NCBI RefSeq assembly: GCF_003944705.1
Contig: NZ_RWIS01000001.1
Span: forward strand, 496,001-560,000
Source: Hymenobacter metallilatus
Lineage (GTDB): Bacteria > Bacteroidota > Bacteroidia > Cytophagales > Hymenobacteraceae
Reading direction: 5' to 3'
Length of the DNA: 64,000 nucleotides
Shown here: positions 22,101-31,800 of the stretch, piece by piece
How positions within the stretch are numbered: the stretch's first letter is position 1
Layout of the letters: every line of letters begins with the position of its first letter
Program-made: the position numbers and the translations under genes
The notes under the pieces: model-generated
What the model was told of the DNA's origin: nothing
The model's input: only the letters and a program-made list of their open reading frames with translations
Database searches by the model: none

Positions 22101-24799
22101 TTCACCGAGTCCAGGGCAAACGGCTGGTTGTTGTTTACAATAACGATGCGGCGGCCCGAGAAGGTACCGTTTAGCGTGTTCAAATCGGAGCCGCTGAGGT
22201 TGGCCTGCAGGTCGCCCTGCACGCGCAGGTCGCCGCCGGAGTAGAAGCCCAGGGCCGTGAGGTTGGCTCCGCGCAGGTTCAGGCGGTCCACGGTGTAGGT
22301 AGGGTTGGCGGCGTTGCGCAGGTTAATGGTAGCCAGCACATCCAGGTTGAGGTTGGGGTCGTCCTTGCTGCTGGCTTCCACCACGTAGCGGTTCCGGTCG
22401 ATGTCCACGTTGGCCGTAATGCCGCGGTAGGTGTAGCCGTTGTAAGTAGCCTGCTGCACGTTGGCTTTCAGCTGGCCCCACAGCTGGTTGGGGTCGAGGC
22501 CGCCGCGGCCGGTGAGGGTACCGTTGGCGGTTACCTTGCCAATGGTGGGGTCGTTCAGGAACTTGCCCACATCCAGGCCCTGAGTGCTGAACACGGCCCG
22601 TACCGGCTCCTGGCCCACGGGCCCTTCGCCCACATTTACCTTGGCCGCGAGGTTGCCGAAGCTGCTTTGCACCCGCATGTCGGTATCAAATATCAGCGCC
22701 GTGGGCCGGCCCCGGAACGTGCCGGTGGCCGAAATGCGGGGAGGCAGGCTGTAGCCTGCCGGAATGGTGCCGGCCGGCAGAATCCCCCGAATATCAGCAG
22801 CGGTAGAGGTGAATTCCCTGATGTTGAAGTCCACGAACAGCCGCTGGTCCGTGTTGGGTAACCCCACAAGCCGGCCGGTGGTACGGATGCGGGTGCCCTG
22901 CAAGCCCTGGAAGCTGAGGTTATTGAGGGCCAGGTTACTGATGCGGCCCTTTACCTGCCCGCTCATGGCCATGGGAGCATCGGGGTTGATGCCCAGCTCC
23001 GGCAGCGTGCCCTTGGGCAGCAGGCTGCGCAGGTCGTTTTCAGTGGTGCGCACGTAGCCCAGGTTCAGGTCCAGCACCAGCCGGTCGTCGGTGTTAGGCA
23101 GGCCCTGGATGCGGCCCGAGCCGCGCACGATGGAGTTGCGGAAGCCCACAAAATCCAGGTTTTGCACCCGTAAGTCGCCCAGCCGCCCGCTCACCAGCCC
23201 CGAAATCAGAAACGACTGATTGGGGCCACTGCTGAACGGGGGCGTATCAATCAGGCTGGGCGTGATGTAGAGCACGTCGCGGAAGCCCAGACGGGCCTGG
23301 CGCAGGTCGCCGTTCAGGCGCAGGTTGGGCAGGTCGTCGGGAATGGCCGCCAGGTCTTTGAAGCCAATACCCATGCGGCGCTTGAGGTGGCTATGGGGCG
23401 TTACCAGGTCCAGGTTGTTAAGCTGGATGCGGTGGGCGTCGTACAGCACATCGGCGGCGGCGCGGGTTACGGCAAAGCCGCTCTGCTCCTGCCCGGCCAG
23501 CTGGGTAATGCGGCCGGTGGTGCTATCCTGGGAGTAGCGCAGGTTCTCGGTATTGAGCGTGAGGTTCGTGAACTTCAGGTGGTTGTAGTCCATACCCCGG
23601 ATGCGCGTCTGCTGCCGGGGCTCGTTGAAGTTGTCGAAGGCCACATCTACCCCGCTGATATCCGACTGCTTCAGCGTTACCACCCAGCTGGCTTCCTTGC
23701 CCGTGGCGTTTTCCACCGAGGCATTCAGGTCGCGCACAGCTTCGGCGGGGTTCACCACGCGCTGCTCCACCGGCACATTCTCGTTCTGGGCGTAGGCGAA
23801 AGTGGTGTTCTTGAGCTTGAGCGTGTTCAGCGCCACCCGGCTGTTTTTCAGGTCGATGTTGTCGGCCGTTACGTCGGCCTCGCCAATGCGGGTGCTAATG
23901 AACTGGGCCGAGGGGTCGTTCTGGTAGCTCAGGCTCACGTTTTGGAGCTGGGCCCGGTTCAGGCCAAATTCCAGCTGCAAAGCGGCCGTATCCTGGGGAG
24001 TGTCCGGCGGCACCTTGGTCTGCACGATGGTAACACCGGTGTTGCGCAAAGCGGCCTGGTCTACCCTATAGGTGGAGCCATCCACGTCCACCTCGTCCAT
24101 GCTCACGGCCAGCTCGCCCACCCGGGTGCGCACGTTCATCCCGTCCACCTGGTCGTTATAGGTGAGCAGGATGTTGGTCAGGCGCAGGTCCCCGATATTG
24201 TACTGAAACCCGGCTCCGGTGGTATCGGCCGGGGTAGTTTTCACCGTAGAAGTATCCCCGCTGGCAAAGGCCCGTACAATAAAATCGTAGTTGGAGATAC
24301 TGTCGGGCTGGGTGCGCTTAATGGCCAGCCGTCCGTCGTTCAGCTCCAGACTTTTCAGATTGATCTGCGACTTGGTGAGGGCCCACAAGTCCAGATCCAG
24401 GCCCAGATGTCCCACCGACAGCAACGTATCGCCCCGCTGGTCTTCCAGGTACACTCCGTCGAAGCTAATGGCGTGCCGGAAGTCGGAGCGAAACTTACCA
24501 ATGCGCACCTCAGTCTGCAGCTTATTGCGCAGGTAGCCCTCAGCCTTACGGGCCACAAAATCCTGACCCGAAGGCGTTTGCACATACAGATAAAGGCCGG
24601 CCACGAATAGTAGCACCAGCCCAATCAGGCCCAATAGGCCATACAGGATACGACGTAGAATAACCGGCAAAAGGCAGACTATATGGATGAAACTCAGTGG
24701 GCCAAACGGAAAAACCGTTGAACGGGTTGGCTTAGGGCATTTTAATCGACCTAGAGCCGAAATCCAGCGTGTAATCCGCCGACTCCACCGACCAGGCAT
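19184..24799 (-). CDS. tamB: TamB, translocation and assembly module AsmA-like protein
   Basis: A very large (up to 1871 residues) protein that spans the periplasm from an N-terminal inner-membrane helix (ILYGLLGLIGLVLLFVAGLYLYV). The body is a long series of strand-rich segments typical of the hydrophobic-groove bridge proteins. The C-terminal TamB domain includes LTGRLDVAKGKYQMSLYDL, IAPGSSITWSGDPYNGQANVTAQY, KPVIGFDIRLPEE and ELNKQVFSLLVLNRF. The tail of about 60 residues is Arg/Asp/Pro-rich (RRQDRRAGRDS), unusual for the family. The start is uncertain: ATG 24799 gives 45 extra N-terminal residues, while a TTG at 24670 would begin just before the membrane helix. It is followed by tamL. Confidence 0.92.
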   Translation of the reverse strand: MPGRWSRRITRWISALGRLKCPKPTRSTVFPFGPLSFIHIVCLLPVILRRILYGLLGLIGLVLLFVAGLYLYVQTPSGQDFVARKAEGYLRNKLQTEVRIGKFRSDFRHAISFDGVYLEDQRGDTLLSVGHLGLDLDLWALTKSQINLKSLELNDGRLAIKRTQPDSISNYDFIVRAFASGDTSTVKTTPADTTGAGFQYNIGDLRLTNILLTYNDQVDGMNVRTRVGELAVSMDEVDVDGSTYRVDQAALRNTGVTIVQTKVPPDTPQDTAALQLEFGLNRAQLQNVSLSYQNDPSAQFISTRIGEADVTADNIDLKNSRVALNTLKLKNTTFAYAQNENVPVEQRVVNPAEAVRDLNASVENATGKEASWVVTLKQSDISGVDVAFDNFNEPRQQTRIRGMDYNHLKFTNLTLNTENLRYSQDSTTGRITQLAGQEQSGFAVTRAAADVLYDAHRIQLNNLDLVTPHSHLKRRMGIGFKDLAAIPDDLPNLRLNGDLRQARLGFRDVLYITPSLIDTPPFSSGPNQSFLISGLVSGRLGDLRVQNLDFVGFRNSIVRGSGRIQGLPNTDDRLVLDLNLGYVRTTENDLRSLLPKGTLPELGINPDAPMAMSGQVKGRISNLALNNLSFQGLQGTRIRTTGRLVGLPNTDQRLFVDFNIREFTSTAADIRGILPAGTIPAGYSLPPRISATGTFRGRPTALIFDTDMRVQSSFGNLAAKVNVGEGPVGQEPVRAVFSTQGLDVGKFLNDPTIGKVTANGTLTGRGGLDPNQLWGQLKANVQQATYNGYTYRGITANVDIDRNRYVVEASSKDDPNLNLDVLATINLRNAANPTYTVDRLNLRGANLTALGFYSGGDLRVQGDLQANLSGSDLNTLNGTFSGRRIVIVNNNQPFALDSVNGRIVQRTGRTEVDFASSVADVTLRGNTRLGDLATALQQHIDRYFDLPGVQFRPGGEYRQFSFEANVKQPRLLQQLVPDLKQLTPFKLTGSYDSRQADLRLNTAIRRIVYMGYAMDSLKLAVQSDPQKLDYALGLRQVSQDTTLTIPNPSLTGSIQNNEIGTRLRIAESDSAERLNLAGALRVLNQGEAYVFRFDPKLMLDQKQWDTPQDNELRYTTGTGAIFARNVSFSRNQRRLSLETLTGPQFPLQVNMQNLEINALGRAAGFQDSLIAGTLNGQAVAYSLGQPRQAFTANATLGGFAYNKSIIGDVAVQATNPTPDRFNVDARLTNQQGMDVRAVGYYLATPPSPIQFDVNVNRLDLKIIEPFSLGQLQQMGGGVTGQLAVTGTVNRPDINGTLTTTPDATFTLSQLGAPYFLKSQEIAFTNQGIGFDDFEVTDSLGSKATINGRILTTDYVSDFRFNLEATTDNFLAVQSSRRENNLFWGKLFVDSDSRITGSLNLPVVRTRARVADGSNLFVGIPTDDPVKVERDGIVEFVDKSAPIDTMLARQLALDTAQTAAGYDIQAVVTVTENTPFTIVVDEASGDNLKVQANGTLNTAIDPSGSITLTGRLDVAKGKYQMSLYDLASREFDIAPGSSITWSGDPYNGQANVTAQYNVRAAPAELIASQGLADETLNALGRNALPFVVDLKVTGELLKPVIGFDIRLPEEARSDLRGPIEARLTQLRQPSQESELNKQVFSLLVLNRFMADDPFRSSSGNLVAQQLRGSASQVLTQQLNNLTGSYLSNLGVELGVNSYADFSSGQEKTRTDLNVAVRRQLLNNRLTVRLGTDVPLGGGNQASTGQNGAGVSAFAGDVSVEYNVLANGRIRLRAFRNNAYGDIDGQFVRTGASLIFQRDYQTLADLFKGIDDNVKEEVKLESRRRRQDRRAGRDSTNAAPNPRPDSLRQRPVARPDSARRASRPVSRPDSTRR

Positions 24800-24877
24800 G
24801 GTCGGGCTAAGGAAGAATTGTATTTTCCGAACGTTTTCCAGTGTATCGCCTCTCTTCTACTACCAACTCACCTACCT

Positions 24878-25303
24878 GTGCGCACTTTTTCAATTTCCCC
24901 CCGTTATTTGTTGTTGATACTAGCCGGTTTCCTGTTTGCAGGCTCCACAATCAGCAGCCAGGCGCAAACCCTACCCGCAGCCAGTACTGCCAGCAGCACT
25001 GTTGCGCTTACCGGCGCCGTATTCAGCAATACCGGCCAACCCCTGGCGGGGGCCACAGTAAGCGTAGCAGGGAAAAAGCTGATTACCGCCAGCACGAACT
25101 CTGAGGGGTTTTTTCTGCTGCAGGTACCAGCCGGTGTGCCATTGCGCCTGGTAGTTGTGTTTCCGGAGCACCAGGAAGAACAAGTAGAAATCAGGCATCC
25201 CGAAACTGAAAAGAACCTGGTAGTGACGCTACAAAGCCTGGGCCGGCAGAAATCCAAGGCATTGCGTGCCCGTCAGAAAAAATACCAGCGCACCGGGCAA
25301 TAG
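24878..25303 (+). CDS. Secreted protein with one carboxypeptidase-regulatory-like domain
   Basis: From the GTG at 24878 the protein has 141 residues with a clean signal peptide (YLLLILAGFLFAGSTISSQAQ). It is followed by one Ig-like CarboxypepD_reg module: VALTGAVFSNTGQPLAGATVSVAGK, then TNSEGFFLLQVPAG and the closing VTLQSLG. Such modules usually head SusC-like receptors or DUF5686 proteins, yet here the domain stands alone with a basic tail (SKALRARQKKYQR). The ATG at 24818 is in frame but the added residues break the signal peptide. It is divergent from tamB. Function unknown. Confidence 0.7.
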   Translation: MRTFSISPRYLLLILAGFLFAGSTISSQAQTLPAASTASSTVALTGAVFSNTGQPLAGATVSVAGKKLITASTNSEGFFLLQVPAGVPLRLVVVFPEHQEEQVEIRHPETEKNLVVTLQSLGRQKSKALRARQKKYQRTGQ

Positions 25304-25496
25304 GTCCGCGGTTTGGCTTGCGGGGCACTTCTGGCGCGCACGGTTACTGAGCACTCACTTTGCCCACCCAAGGAAAATCAACCCGGCATCAACGTCACAT
25401 CAATTGGGCATTAGCTTTGAAAAAAAAGCACCTGATTTCCCCCTTACTTCTCGCATTAACCGGGCATCACCGGTGCCGTTTTACCCTATTAAGCAG

Positions 25497-25504
25497 TATC
25501 TTCG
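25497..25504 (+). promoter_or_regulatory. Candidate -7 element upstream of malQ
   Basis: TATCTTCG matches the TAnnTTTG element of Bacteroidota promoters at seven of eight positions. It lies 27 bases before the malQ ATG. No clear TTG -33 element stands at the right distance, so the call is weak. Confidence 0.3.
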
Positions 25505-25531
25505 GGCCCCATTTTTATCCATCAGCCCCCG

Positions 25532-28264
25532 ATGATTCTTCGCTTTACGCTACCCTTCCGCACGGCCTGGGGCCAGCGCCTGGTAGTTTGCGGCTCGCTG
25601 CCCAGCCTGGGCCAGTGGAACCTCGACCAAGCCCTGAGCCTGCACTACCAGCCTGATTCCGGCTACTGGACCCAGGAAATCAGCTTGCCCGACGACCAGT
25701 TGGGTACGGTTGAGTACAAATACGTGCTGCTGGACGACCGGGATGGGGGCAAGCACTGGGAGTGGGGCGCAAACCGCACCATCGGCTACAATGCGGCCCA
25801 GTTTACCCGTATTGTACTGGAGGATTACTGGCGGGCCCCGGCTCTGCCCGAAAACGAGCTGCACACCGCCGCTTTTACCAAAGCCCTGATGCGCCGCCCG
25901 GCTTCAGCCCCGGCTAGTCAGGCCGCCCGCCTGGCGGGGTCAGTGGTGCGGTTTCAGTTGGCGGCTCCGCGCGTCGACTCCGACCACCAGATCTGCGTGC
26001 TTGGCTCCGACCCGGCCCTGGGAGCCTGGGATGCCAAAAAAGCCGTGGTACTCTCGGATGCGGACTACCCCACCTGGTGCGCCGATGTGGCCCTGGAAAA
26101 TCCCGAGCAGACGGCTCAGTATAAATACGGCCTCTGGGACCCGCGCGAGAAAAAGATTGTGCAGCTGGAAGCTGGGGAGGACCGTCTGATTACGGCTTCC
26201 CAAGATAAACGTACCCTGCGCGTAAAAGCCGACGACCAGTTCCGCTACCCCACCGGCAATTGGCGCGGGGCGGGCGTAGCCTTGCCGGTATTTGCCCTGC
26301 GCAGCCGCCAGGGTTTGGGCGTGGGTGAGTTCCCTGACATTAAGCTACTGGTGGATTGGGCCGTGGCTACCGGTCTGAAGCTGGTGCAAGTACTGCCCAT
26401 CAACGATACGGTGGCTACGCATACCTGGGTCGACAGCTACCCCTACGCCGCTATTTCGGTGTTTGCCCTGCACCCCCAGTACCTCAACCTTGAGGCGGTT
26501 GCTGAGCTGCAGGACGAAGCCGCCCGCCTGGAGCTGGCCCGGCTGCGCGAGGAATTCAACGCCAAGGATTTTGTGGATTACGAGCCGGTGATGAACGCCA
26601 AGTGGCGCTTTATTAAGCAGCTCTACCACCAAGAGAAGAAGGCCTTGCTGGCCAACCCCGATTTCCAGCTGTTCCGCGACGAGCAGAAGGCGTGGCTACT
26701 GCCCTACGCTGCTTTCTGCGGCCTGCGCGACCGGTTCGGCACCGCCGACTTCACGCAGTGGCCCGCAGAGTTCCGCTCACCTGCCGTGGCCGCCGAGCTG
26801 GTGCGCGAAGACAACCCCGAGTTCGACGAATTTGGCGTACACCTGTTCACCCAGTTCCACCTCGACCGGCAGCTGCTGGACGCCGTGGACTATGCCCGCC
26901 AGCACGGCGTGGTGGTGAAGGGTGACCTGCCCATTGGTATTTACCGCCACTCGGTGGATGCCTGGACCCAGCCTGAGCTGTACCACATGCACCAGCAGGC
27001 CGGCGCCCCCCCCGATGATTTCTCGGTGACGGGCCAGAACTGGCGCTTCCCAACCTACAATTGGGAGCGGATGGCGGAGGATGGCTACCAGTGGTGGCAG
27101 CAGCGGATGGGCCACCTGGCCCGCTACTTCGATGCCCTGCGCATCGACCATATCCTGGGCTTTTTCCGCATCTGGGAAATTCCCGGCCACTCGGTAGAGG
27201 GGTTGCTTGGGCACTTCTCACCCGCTTTGCCCCTGCACCGCCACGAGATTGAGCAGCGCCTGGGCTGGTTCGACTACGGCCGCCTGTGTGAGCCCTACAT
27301 CCGCTGGCACATCCTGCAGGAAATCTTCCATGGTCAGGCTCAGAGCGTGTTCGATGAGTTTATGGAAGATGCCGGCCACGGCGCCATTCGTCTGAAGGAG
27401 CACGTGCGCACCCAGCGCCAGATGGAGGCCGTTTTTGCTGACAAAATCCAGCAGGACCCCGCCAACACCGAGCATTATACCTGGCTGCGGACCGGCCTTT
27501 ACAAGCTGGCCAATGAGGTGCTGTTCGTACCCGACGACCTGCGGCCCGACTTCTACCACCCGCGCATTACGGTGTACCTGAGCCGCTCCTTCAAAGAGCT
27601 GGACGAGCAGAGCCGTCCCCGTATGCACGAGGTATATATCGACTTCTTCTTCCGTCGCCACGAGGATTTCTGGCGCCGCCAGGGCCTGGTAAAACTGCCG
27701 GCCGTGCGCTGGGCCACCGATATGCTCATCTGCGGCGAAGATCTGGGCATGGTACCCGAGTCGGTACCGGGCGTGATGAAGGCTTTGGGCATCCTGGGCC
27801 TCAACATCCAGCGTATGCCCTCCGACTCCAGCGTGGAATTCGGCCACCCCAATGCGGCCCCATACCTGAGCGTGGTAAGCCCCGGCTCCCACGACATGAG
27901 CACGGTGCGCGGCTGGTGGGAGGAAGACCGGGAGCAAACCCAGAAGTTTTTTGAAACCATTCTGGGCCACTGGGGCGAGCAGGCCCCGCAGTACTGCGAG
28001 CCGTGGGTGGCTCGCGAAATAACCGTGCAGCATCTGTACTCGCCGGCTATGTGGGCTATTTTCCCCCTGCAGGATTTGCTGGCCATGGATAGTCGCCTGC
28101 GCCGCCAAGACCCATTGGAAGAGCAAATCAACGTGCCGGCTAACCCCACGCACTTCTGGAAATACCGCTTCCATATTCCGCTGGAAGAGTTGCGGGCGGA
28201 AGCCGGTTTCAACCAGGAAGTGCAGCAGCTGGTAAACCAGAGCGGCCGTAACCAGGTGTATTAG
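25532..28264 (+). CDS. malQ: 4-alpha-glucanotransferase (MalQ, GH77) with two N-terminal CBM20 domains
   Basis: A 910-residue amylomaltase that moves alpha-1,4-glucan chains between maltodextrins or glycogen. Two starch-binding CBM20 modules come first (about residues 1-105, with WGQRLVVCGSLPSLGQWN, and 135-235, with ICVLGSDPALGAWDAKKA). The GH77 catalytic domain follows from about 245. Catalytic residues are D539 in FDALRIDH (nucleophile), E736 in CGEDLGMVPE (acid/base) and D788 in SHDMSTVRGWW. The double CBM20 form is the long amylomaltase known from Bacteroidetes, plants and protists rather than the short E. coli type. There is no SusR-like or glycogen gene adjacent. A strong terminator follows. 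Confidence 0.95.
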   Translation: MILRFTLPFRTAWGQRLVVCGSLPSLGQWNLDQALSLHYQPDSGYWTQEISLPDDQLGTVEYKYVLLDDRDGGKHWEWGANRTIGYNAAQFTRIVLEDYWRAPALPENELHTAAFTKALMRRPASAPASQAARLAGSVVRFQLAAPRVDSDHQICVLGSDPALGAWDAKKAVVLSDADYPTWCADVALENPEQTAQYKYGLWDPREKKIVQLEAGEDRLITASQDKRTLRVKADDQFRYPTGNWRGAGVALPVFALRSRQGLGVGEFPDIKLLVDWAVATGLKLVQVLPINDTVATHTWVDSYPYAAISVFALHPQYLNLEAVAELQDEAARLELARLREEFNAKDFVDYEPVMNAKWRFIKQLYHQEKKALLANPDFQLFRDEQKAWLLPYAAFCGLRDRFGTADFTQWPAEFRSPAVAAELVREDNPEFDEFGVHLFTQFHLDRQLLDAVDYARQHGVVVKGDLPIGIYRHSVDAWTQPELYHMHQQAGAPPDDFSVTGQNWRFPTYNWERMAEDGYQWWQQRMGHLARYFDALRIDHILGFFRIWEIPGHSVEGLLGHFSPALPLHRHEIEQRLGWFDYGRLCEPYIRWHILQEIFHGQAQSVFDEFMEDAGHGAIRLKEHVRTQRQMEAVFADKIQQDPANTEHYTWLRTGLYKLANEVLFVPDDLRPDFYHPRITVYLSRSFKELDEQSRPRMHEVYIDFFFRRHEDFWRRQGLVKLPAVRWATDMLICGEDLGMVPESVPGVMKALGILGLNIQRMPSDSSVEFGHPNAAPYLSVVSPGSHDMSTVRGWWEEDREQTQKFFETILGHWGEQAPQYCEPWVAREITVQHLYSPAMWAIFPLQDLLAMDSRLRRQDPLEEQINVPANPTHFWKYRFHIPLEELRAEAGFNQEVQQLVNQSGRNQVY

Positions 28265-28315
28265 GCGCGTAGGGGCCTACTGATGGGCCCCTGGCATACA
28301 GGGTATAGCTTATAT

Positions 28316-28343
28316 GAGCCGTTTTCCGGGAGGAAAACGGCTC
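28316..28343 (+). terminator. Rho-independent-type terminator after malQ
   Basis: A perfect 12-bp stem (GAGCCGTTTTCC with GGAAAACGGCTC) with a 4-base loop, followed by a short T-containing stretch (ATTTACTTG). It lies about 50 bases after the malQ stop. Confidence 0.8.
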
Positions 28344-28889
28344 ATTTACTTGTGTGGCGGTGCATTAGATGGCGCAGAAGGGTGGCCACTGGGGCAACAT
28401 TGGTGGCACACCCCGCCGGACGGCCAATAATGAGCGTGCAAGTGCCCTGTGGCCTGCGCAAATCCGGAGAGTTGCCGGATTTTGGATCATACTGTTCAGG
28501 GTTCCTATTCTGGGAAACAGTTATTAATACGTAGCGCTTCCACTCCGGAGGGTGCAGCCGGCATTGTGGCCGCTAAAAGGTTCTTATTACGGTATGAGCG
28601 CACATTAAGGATATAACAAAACGTATATCGACTGCGCCTGTAAATGCATTCCCAATTTGGTAATTATTACTTCATTTTCCCAATTTAAGAATGCATGTGG
28701 TTCATTATTAGATCATTGAACTAAATATATCCTTCCTTACGTAGGTTCACACACCGCCAGGTGTCTTTTGTCGGAAACGTAGGTAATACGGGCCACAGGC
28801 AGACATTTTGAGCGGTATAATCCTGTGTGGCTGCTACTGTTTCTGCTGCGGCTGCCGGGGTTGCTTTTTCCACCTACTTTTTATAGTTC
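28344..28889. other. Gene-poor region before the first giant T9SS protein
   Basis: No convincing gene. An 83-codon frame at 28283-28534 overlaps the terminator and has no coding character. From about 28600 the DNA becomes AT-rich. It contains two CCCAATTT direct repeats flanked by an ATGCATTC/GAATGCAT inverted pair (about 28644-28699), a possible regulator site. The promoter of the giant gene is probably here, but no clear TAnnTTTG with a partner is seen. Confidence 0.4.
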
Positions 28890-31800
28890 ATGAAGAAAGC
28901 TTTACGTCTCTGGGTTGCTCTGCTCCTGGCAGCCAGTCTGGTATCACCCGACGTGCAGGCTCAACGGGTAGTGCCATCTTCGTCGCTGCCGGCGGTAATG
29001 CCCAGCCTCAGCGACCTGCAGCCCCCCTCCTTCCGGCAGCTGCGGCCGGAAACTGTGCCCACCCAGGCAGTTACCACCACTACGCAGAACAGTCAGGACG
29101 CCGGCCGGCCGGCGGCAGCTCCTACCGTTGCCAGCCAAACGGTTACCATTGGGGGCACTACGGGGCTGTATTACATTATCAACCTGAACGTTACCAACAA
29201 CGGCGGGTTTCCGATTACGGCTTACCGGTTTTTCTCGGTGCCATCTGCTGCTGTTGCCGAGCTGTACGTATATAATTCCTCCAGTGGGGCGCTGAAACAG
29301 ATAACCACGGCGCCAAGTGAGGAACTGCTAGCCGATTACAACCAAGTACTGATTCGGCCGACGACTAACGCTACGGGTACTACGTCGTTTCAGTGGCGGG
29401 CCCGCAACAGCAACGGCGAGCTATCTACTTCGTCGGCCACATTTACCATAAATGTGGAGCAGACGCCGGTAGCAGCGGCCCTGATTTCGCAGATTGTACC
29501 GGCCGGAGCCCCGGCTACTACCCTTACGGAGCCCCTATCGGTGGAGCCCGGCAGTATTGCCGCCACCGACTACGTGATACTAAGCTTACCCTCGGCTGCC
29601 CAGGGCACACTGGCCCTGAATGGTGCCGCCATAACGGTTGGGCAGGTAATAACGGCGGCCCAGGCGTCTCAGCTCACCTTCGATCCGGCAGCGGGTTTCT
29701 TTGGCACAGCCGTGTTCAGCTACCGCGCCCGTAATGCCAACGGCACCAACGGCAGCAGCGCCAGCTACGGTATTCCAGTAGCCCGGGCCACCTGTGGCCA
29801 GGCCAGCACCCTCAACTTTGCCAACCAGCCCGACGGCCAAAACTTCCAGACCACCCAATCGGTGCTGGTGGAGGGCGTAACCATTACGGCCAGCAACTAC
29901 ACCGCCCCCAACGGCCAGACGACTTTGCAGGTAGAAGACAACCAGGCCCTGCCCGGCAAGGCGCTGCTGTGGTCTACTGATTATACCTCATCAGCCAATG
30001 CTGCGTCTTCAGTTGACTTCACGTTTAGCCGGCCGCTGGATAATTTCTCCATTGCTCTGGCCGATATTGACCAAGTAAACAATACCTGGCGCGACCAGGT
30101 GCAGCTGGATGGCTACACGGCCAGCGGGCAGATAGTAACCCTCTCCTCCTCGGATGTGGCTCTAGCGCCCAACAACTCCAACAACTTTGCGGCTACCAAC
30201 CTGGTAACGGGCCAGGGCAACTCCAATAACTTTGGCCCCAACAGCAACGTGGTAGTTACGTTTCCGCAGCCCATTGTGCGTCTGCGCCTCACCTACCGCA
30301 ACACGGAGCCGGTAGCCGACCCCGGTGGCCAGATCATCGGCATCAATTCGATTTCATGGTGCTCGGTGGTAGATGTATACACGCGGTTTACGGCTGGGCC
30401 GGTGGCGGCCTCGGTGGGTAACACCGTGAGCTACACCGTGGAGTACGGCAATAACGGCCCCGATGCCGCCCAGCAGGTAACCCGCACCGTGACTTTGCCC
30501 GCGGGCGTTACCAACGTAGTTATTCCCACAGGTGCTACCTACGATGCTGCTACCCGGGTAATCGACTTCGGTGCGGCGGCTTCGGTAGCCAGCGGCAGCC
30601 CTACTTCGTTCACATTCAGCTTCACGGTGCCATCTACCACCGGGGCCTATAGCCTCACGGCCAACACCAGCACCCCTGGTAACGAAAACGGCGCCACGGC
30701 CAACAACACGGCCACCCGCAACCTGACGGTAAGCGACTGTAACCAGGTAAGCAGCCTGAACTACGCTACAGCCGCAACCGGCAGCCGCCGAACGGGCACC
30801 GAAACCCTGGGCGGCACCAGCTACACGTACAGCTACACCCAGAACACCGCTGCCGACGTGTTCAGCGTTGGCACGGACGCTAACCTCTCGGGTCAGACGT
30901 TGGCATGGCAGCTGACCACTAACACCGCTACCAGATCGGCAACCGCCACGCTGCTCTTCAGCCGGCCGGTTGATAACCTGACTCTGAGTGTACAGGACAT
31001 TGAAACCGGTACGCAGCTCACCGAAGCGGTGCAGTTTAACGGCTATACTACTACCACCGGCGGCACGGCGGCTACCTTGTCAGCTGCCAATTTTACCCTG
31101 GGCTCTGCCACCTCCTTCTCCTCCCCGAACACCGTGCAGGGCACGGCGGCCGTGGCAGCTGGCTCACCCAATGGCAACGCCACCGTGCGCTTCACCACGC
31201 CGGTGCGGCGCCTGGAGCTGGTATTCTCCAATGCCAACACCCTCTTCACGGCGGCCCGTACTGCTACCATTGGTATCAACAGTCTGAGCTTCTGCGCCCA
31301 GGCCGACCTGGCTACCACCGTAACTCCGCAAACCTCACCTATCAACGCCGGCACCACGGGTCAGCTCAACGTTACCTTCACCAACGCTGGTCCCGATGCC
31401 TCGAGTAACGTGGTGCGGCAGGTGCAGCTACCGACAGGCCTCGCGGGCGTAACCGTCAGCAACGGCGGCTCCTACGATGCGGCAACCGGCCTGGTAACCT
31501 ACTCGACGCTGGCCTCGCTGGCCAGCGGGGCCTCGCAGAACTCCGTTATTACGTTTACGGCCCCGAACAACGCCACCGCCGTTACGGCCGCCGCCGTTAT
31601 CAGCGGGGATGCCAGTGAAGGGGGTAACACGGCCAACAACTCAGCCAGCGGCACGGTGGTAATTAACCCTGTAGCTGATGTAACCACGGTACTTAATGGC
31701 CCCACCAGCCTGCTGGCCGGGCAGCCCTCGGGTACTTACACGGTATCGTTCAGCAATACTGGTTTGAGCAGCGCCAGCACGGTGGCTCAAACGGTTACCT

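Noticed and set aside
28283..28534. An 83-codon frame after malQ
   Set aside because: It overlaps the malQ terminator and shows no signal peptide, motif or normal composition.
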